NCBI GenBank assembly: GCA_947632195.1
Contig: CANROE010000010.1
Coordinates: 1-58,413 of the forward strand
DNA from: an uncultured Clostridia bacterium
GTDB taxonomy: Bacteria; Bacillota; Clostridia; Christensenellales; Borkfalkiaceae
DNA: 58,413 bases
Direction of reading: 5' to 3'
A program made the translations under genes and the position numbers. This document shows, one piece after another, positions 56,601 through 58,413 of the stretch; position 1 is the first letter of the stretch, and every line of letters begins with the position of its first letter. The notes beneath the pieces are model-generated. The model was not told where the DNA came from. It saw only the letters and a list, made by a program, of their open reading frames with translations, and searched no databases.

Positions 56601-58072
56601 CATACATGATCAAGACAGTGGGCAAGACCGAAAATTCTGACCCCGCCAACTATGCAGACGATGAAACGACGCATACGCTCGACCTTGACCACAACTTCAA
56701 TTCTACCGGTCGTCTGTGCGCATTCTACGACTTCTTTGTAAGAGCCGGCGTAACTCTTCCTACTTATGCTCAGGGACTTCTTACCGATGTTGGCATGCCT
56801 ACATTCTACGAAGAATTCTTCTATCCGCTGTCTAAAATGATTCGCCTTGCTTCTCGTATCAGTAACGAATCCGTGACGAAACTTGAAGATCTTACGGAAG
56901 ATGAGCTTGCTTTCCTCAACAAATATTGGGTACCGACCTATGAGATGAAAGGTAACCTTGCAACCCATTGGTATGTGACAAATGAAAACCGGGGCTATTT
57001 CGGTTGGATCGCTTGGAAGATGGAGGCGCAGTTCACCCAAATCCTTGGCGGTACCATTGCCGATAAATACAATCCCGGAGATTATGCGCAGGTTCTCAAT
57101 ACTTTGCTTACCGCCAACTATTATACACTGAATGCTGAAACCCATAATTGGGGCGTAGAAGATGCAAAGATTTACGGCGTGTCCCTTTCCGAAACCGGGC
57201 TCACCGTTGCGAAAGCCTTTGACATGATCGGCGATCTCACAGCGTACAAAGCATTGGGTTGGGAAGCTCCTGAAACCGCCGAAGGGCCTAAGGGGTATCT
57301 TCTTTCCGAAGCACGCTACTATACGGGGTTCTCTGCATTGCTTGAAGGCCTCGAAGAGGATGATGAGGAGAAGATCGCGTCCATTTTCGGCTCAGCCAAT
57401 ATGGAAGCTTGGGCAGAGTTGGCTCCTCAGATTCTTGAACTTGCGACTGATGAAAAATTCACCGCCTTTAAGGTGACCGGTGCGAAGAGAGATCGTTCTA
57501 TCACGCAGGAATTTACTGCGGGCGAAGCGCTCGGCGAAATCCTTACCGCCCTTGGCGAGGTCGGAAGCGCTAAGATCGATTCCGATAACACTTGGTTCCC
57601 GTCCCTCCGCATTTACTTCTTCGTAATCGAATTCGAGGAAGCGGGGATTGAACTTCCCGAATATCTTACCAAAGCGATTGCCGCCAAGGAGAACGCCGGG
57701 CTCGACGCGGGTCTGAACAGTGCAGACCTCAAAACGGACGTGAAGTATCTCCGTACCGTTCTCAAAATTGCGAAGATGCTCATCGATGATCCCGATTTGG
57801 AGATCACGCAGGACATCATCGATATGGTCAATGATACCATGGTCGGTAAGACGAGATTCACCGAAAATGGCTTGAATTGGAACTACACCAATGACCCCAA
57901 ACATGACCTCTTCTATCGTGGTTCCGATTACAAGGTGTATTACGGACTTGAAGCAAGTCACACATTCAAAGATTTGTTGGAATCCGTCATTAAGTTCCTT
58001 GTTGCGAATGGCGCAACGGCGACCGATACCGGTTATGGCGTAACGGCAGAGATGACTCTTCCTACCGCATAA
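53603..58072 (+). CDS. Large lipoprotein with three ~300-residue repeats, unknown function
   Basis: 1489 residues. Signal peptide with lipobox ending AGLAAC (Cys24). Residues ~50-430 form a beta-rich domain (SWELSSTMDAGVMMF, YAFIGFYLWQDYYVIATGIA, aromatic and Gly/Asp-rich) that could be lectin-like, an inference from texture only. From about residue 545 three related helical units follow: ~545-872, ~875-1198 and ~1198-1489. Each starts YKGWTTEE or YKALGWEAPE, then GY.(W/Y/L)SEA, an A.LI.IAY segment and a late NWN.TN or HWYVTN motif (near 785, 1113 and 1416). There is no LPxTG or C-terminal membrane segment. I recognise no family. It is a single-gene transcript followed by repeat DNA. Confidence 0.9.
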   Translation: MKKLLAILLGSAMFAAAFAGLAACKPDEEEPNIKVPEITRRADTRAADAYAAYDNAGTKVGDYKTIADAINAVVEADLDFMEDDATPAAADGGYVTKKGGTRRLFQNKKGFADGNADQFWYYENGTMLEGYNCWDNTTGITTLHNTKVITHKVNSGNTSRQSWNGYGLLDENGQEINNGTLAQSWELSSTMDAGVMMFPKRKVGAAGLKYKIDLSEVKITPTYDGVKDPVYAFIGFYLWQDYYVIATGIACDTSTGQWYEFRGTSRDNSFSDVEYKMGECFMESTWNEGGYFTPNSSELEMQIQTKRMIDDTDGETYWVDDMTIAAKDGKTLNHQFDDEIVNQYFPGNSLAADNGFVFIAGLDVKNEIANGADVKNVDFFNGAKFENLCVTEAAIYFPTEEEMTDVEYSIGTIKPELRGKWNDALLANSVSSDGAYDYTILNNYACSSYTAKNGADYYDFKFDASPVAESELGGKLKTYQDTIDSLKNMTVDNVAQYTGEEGAYTVVGKMYGTDAAHTGSTLTQQYLLLLDFAPYVEAQKVYEAAMKLSDEAKAVREGFDALGNLANYTYKGWTTEETDVAGYIWSEAQKFNEINVEFKKLSEDEQGKVISLIAFGESGYDAWDEFYTSVNTYLTDTTATGKSYTIAQFDMPTPAKTVTYDGTQALQALFKIAYEINSGEFDPSDTAKKGTFNSDNTGNYQRAFHILFLMQKMREENVTIPDGFLNNIYEQLTSTDRATAFADDFNDYIYPVLTLAGQIYQRQQRGEFVWLDAAMAKVINDHMVGFEKFSEAGFNWNVTNTQDFRDGNTFYEQYFGLPDATTKHSNGNTIGYLAGNLKYIFDVVAACDPAAEKNETGLGFVADVTPLDEDPSQNGSETAKAFVSKITAFTALEGYEYKGWTTEEETKTGYLYSELTAFRALVAEREALEATDGAYVSAQIEGNSVLKAKYSEWEKLSAEMTALEENAVWETKFNTFAMAKGSDKKEYTAEESLAELIHVAYMIKTVGKTENSDPANYADDETTHTLDLDHNFNSTGRLCAFYDFFVRAGVTLPTYAQGLLTDVGMPTFYEEFFYPLSKMIRLASRISNESVTKLEDLTEDELAFLNKYWVPTYEMKGNLATHWYVTNENRGYFGWIAWKMEAQFTQILGGTIADKYNPGDYAQVLNTLLTANYYTLNAETHNWGVEDAKIYGVSLSETGLTVAKAFDMIGDLTAYKALGWEAPETAEGPKGYLLSEARYYTGFSALLEGLEEDDEEKIASIFGSANMEAWAELAPQILELATDEKFTAFKVTGAKRDRSITQEFTAGEALGEILTALGEVGSAKIDSDNTWFPSLRIYFFVIEFEEAGIELPEYLTKAIAAKENAGLDAGLNSADLKTDVKYLRTVLKIAKMLIDDPDLEITQDIIDMVNDTMVGKTRFTENGLNWNYTNDPKHDLFYRGSDYKVYYGLEASHTFKDLLESVIKFLVANGATATDTGYGVTAEMTLPTA

Positions 58073-58249
58073 CACAGCCCCCCTAAATTCCACTGACCGC
58101 TCCCGCTTGTTTCTTCTTCATCGGGCGCGGAGCGGCGGTGGATCACATTTGTAACGTTATTTCCTCCCACTCGCCCTCCCTCGCAAAGCGGGGGAGGGGT
58201 AGGGGAGGGGGTACCTGCCCCTATTCATGGGGGCGGACTGTTCCAATCT
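58073..58249. other. Non-coding stretch after the 1489-aa lipoprotein gene
   Basis: No gene is visible. CCGCTCC (58097-58103) and GGAGCGG (58129-58135) could pair over a long loop, but no T-run follows. GC-rich repeat fragments at 58165-58236 resemble families D and C (CGGGGGAGGGG and TACCTGCCCC..GGGGGCGG). Confidence 0.5.
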
Positions 58250-58413
58250 GTCATTTCGACCGAAGTGGAGAAATCTCACCTTATGATCCAATTGTCATTT
58301 CGACCGAAGTGGAGAAATCTCACCTTATGATCCAACTGTCATTTCGACCGAAGTGGAGAAATCTCACCTTATGATCCAACTGTCATTTCGACCGAAGTGG
58401 AGAAATCTCACCT
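58250..58413 (+). repeat. 44-bp tandem array of family A, cut by the window end
   Basis: GTCATTTCGACC starts at 58250, 58294, 58338 and 58382, exactly 44 bp apart. Each is followed by GAAGTGGAGAAATCTCACCT and, for the first three, TATGATCCAA. Units are almost identical, differing at one base before the repeat start. The array continues beyond the window, so total copy number is unknown. Confidence 0.95.

Noticed and set aside
58250-58413. Possible CRISPR array
   Set aside because: Units are near-identical over the full 44 bp with no variable spacers, match dispersed family A elsewhere, and no cas gene is present.

Overview
The window looks like chromosomal DNA of a Gram-positive, anaerobic, gut-type Clostridia relative, mid to high G+C. 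Pointers are consensus sigma-A promoters, strong AGGAGG ribosome binding sites, at least five lipoproteins with lgt and lspA nearby, BspA-type leucine-rich repeats, InlB-type B-repeats, tryptophanase and a tetrahydrofolate riboswitch. A Christensenellales-like host is a guess. No rRNA, tRNA, integrase, transposase or CRISPR array was seen.

Layout. (1) 1-23818 is a surface-protein block: the 3' part of a giant BspA-like protein, then an operon of a membrane protein with an InlB-like segment, MoxR ATPase, DUF58 protein, two von Willebrand A (VWA) membrane proteins and a BspA-like lipoprotein, then a 1679-aa lipoprotein under its own promoter. (2) 23973-26954 encodes tryptophanase and a CyuA-type cysteine desulfidase. 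(3) 27342-29069, minus strand, holds DUF4363 and DUF421 genes separated by repeats. (4) 29111-34683 is a riboswitch-controlled folT, then lgt-pncB-coiled-coil gene-lspA-pseudouridine synthase. (5) 35138-38084 has two regulator modules: an XRE gene divergent from a BspA-like lipoprotein across a duplicated palindrome, and a double-XRE gene divergent from a 60-aa protein. (6) 38138-42333 carries der, plsY, a DUF368 (PopT) transporter and ridA. (7) 42566-53248 is a glycan-processing cluster: NAGPA-type lipoprotein, SGNH hydrolase, DUF4127, ROK kinase, GH20, GH31, GNAT-like acyltransferase and an RpiR regulator. (8) 53521-58072 is a 1489-aa lipoprotein with three related ~300-aa units.

How they fit. 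Lgt and LspA would mature the many lipoproteins. The MoxR/DUF58/VWA machine is translationally coupled to a BspA lipoprotein and flanked by other large surface proteins, which suggests a role in surface-protein biogenesis. Tryptophanase and CyuA both release pyruvate and ammonia, and RidA would hydrolyse the reactive aminoacrylate made by such chemistry. The glycan cluster has one exported enzyme and five apparently cytoplasmic ones but no transporter.

Intergenic DNA is crowded with several families of short palindromic repeats. One family has entered plsY in frame and expanded to six 33-bp units, so it is translated as an N-terminal extension. A 44-bp tandem array of the same family runs off the right edge.
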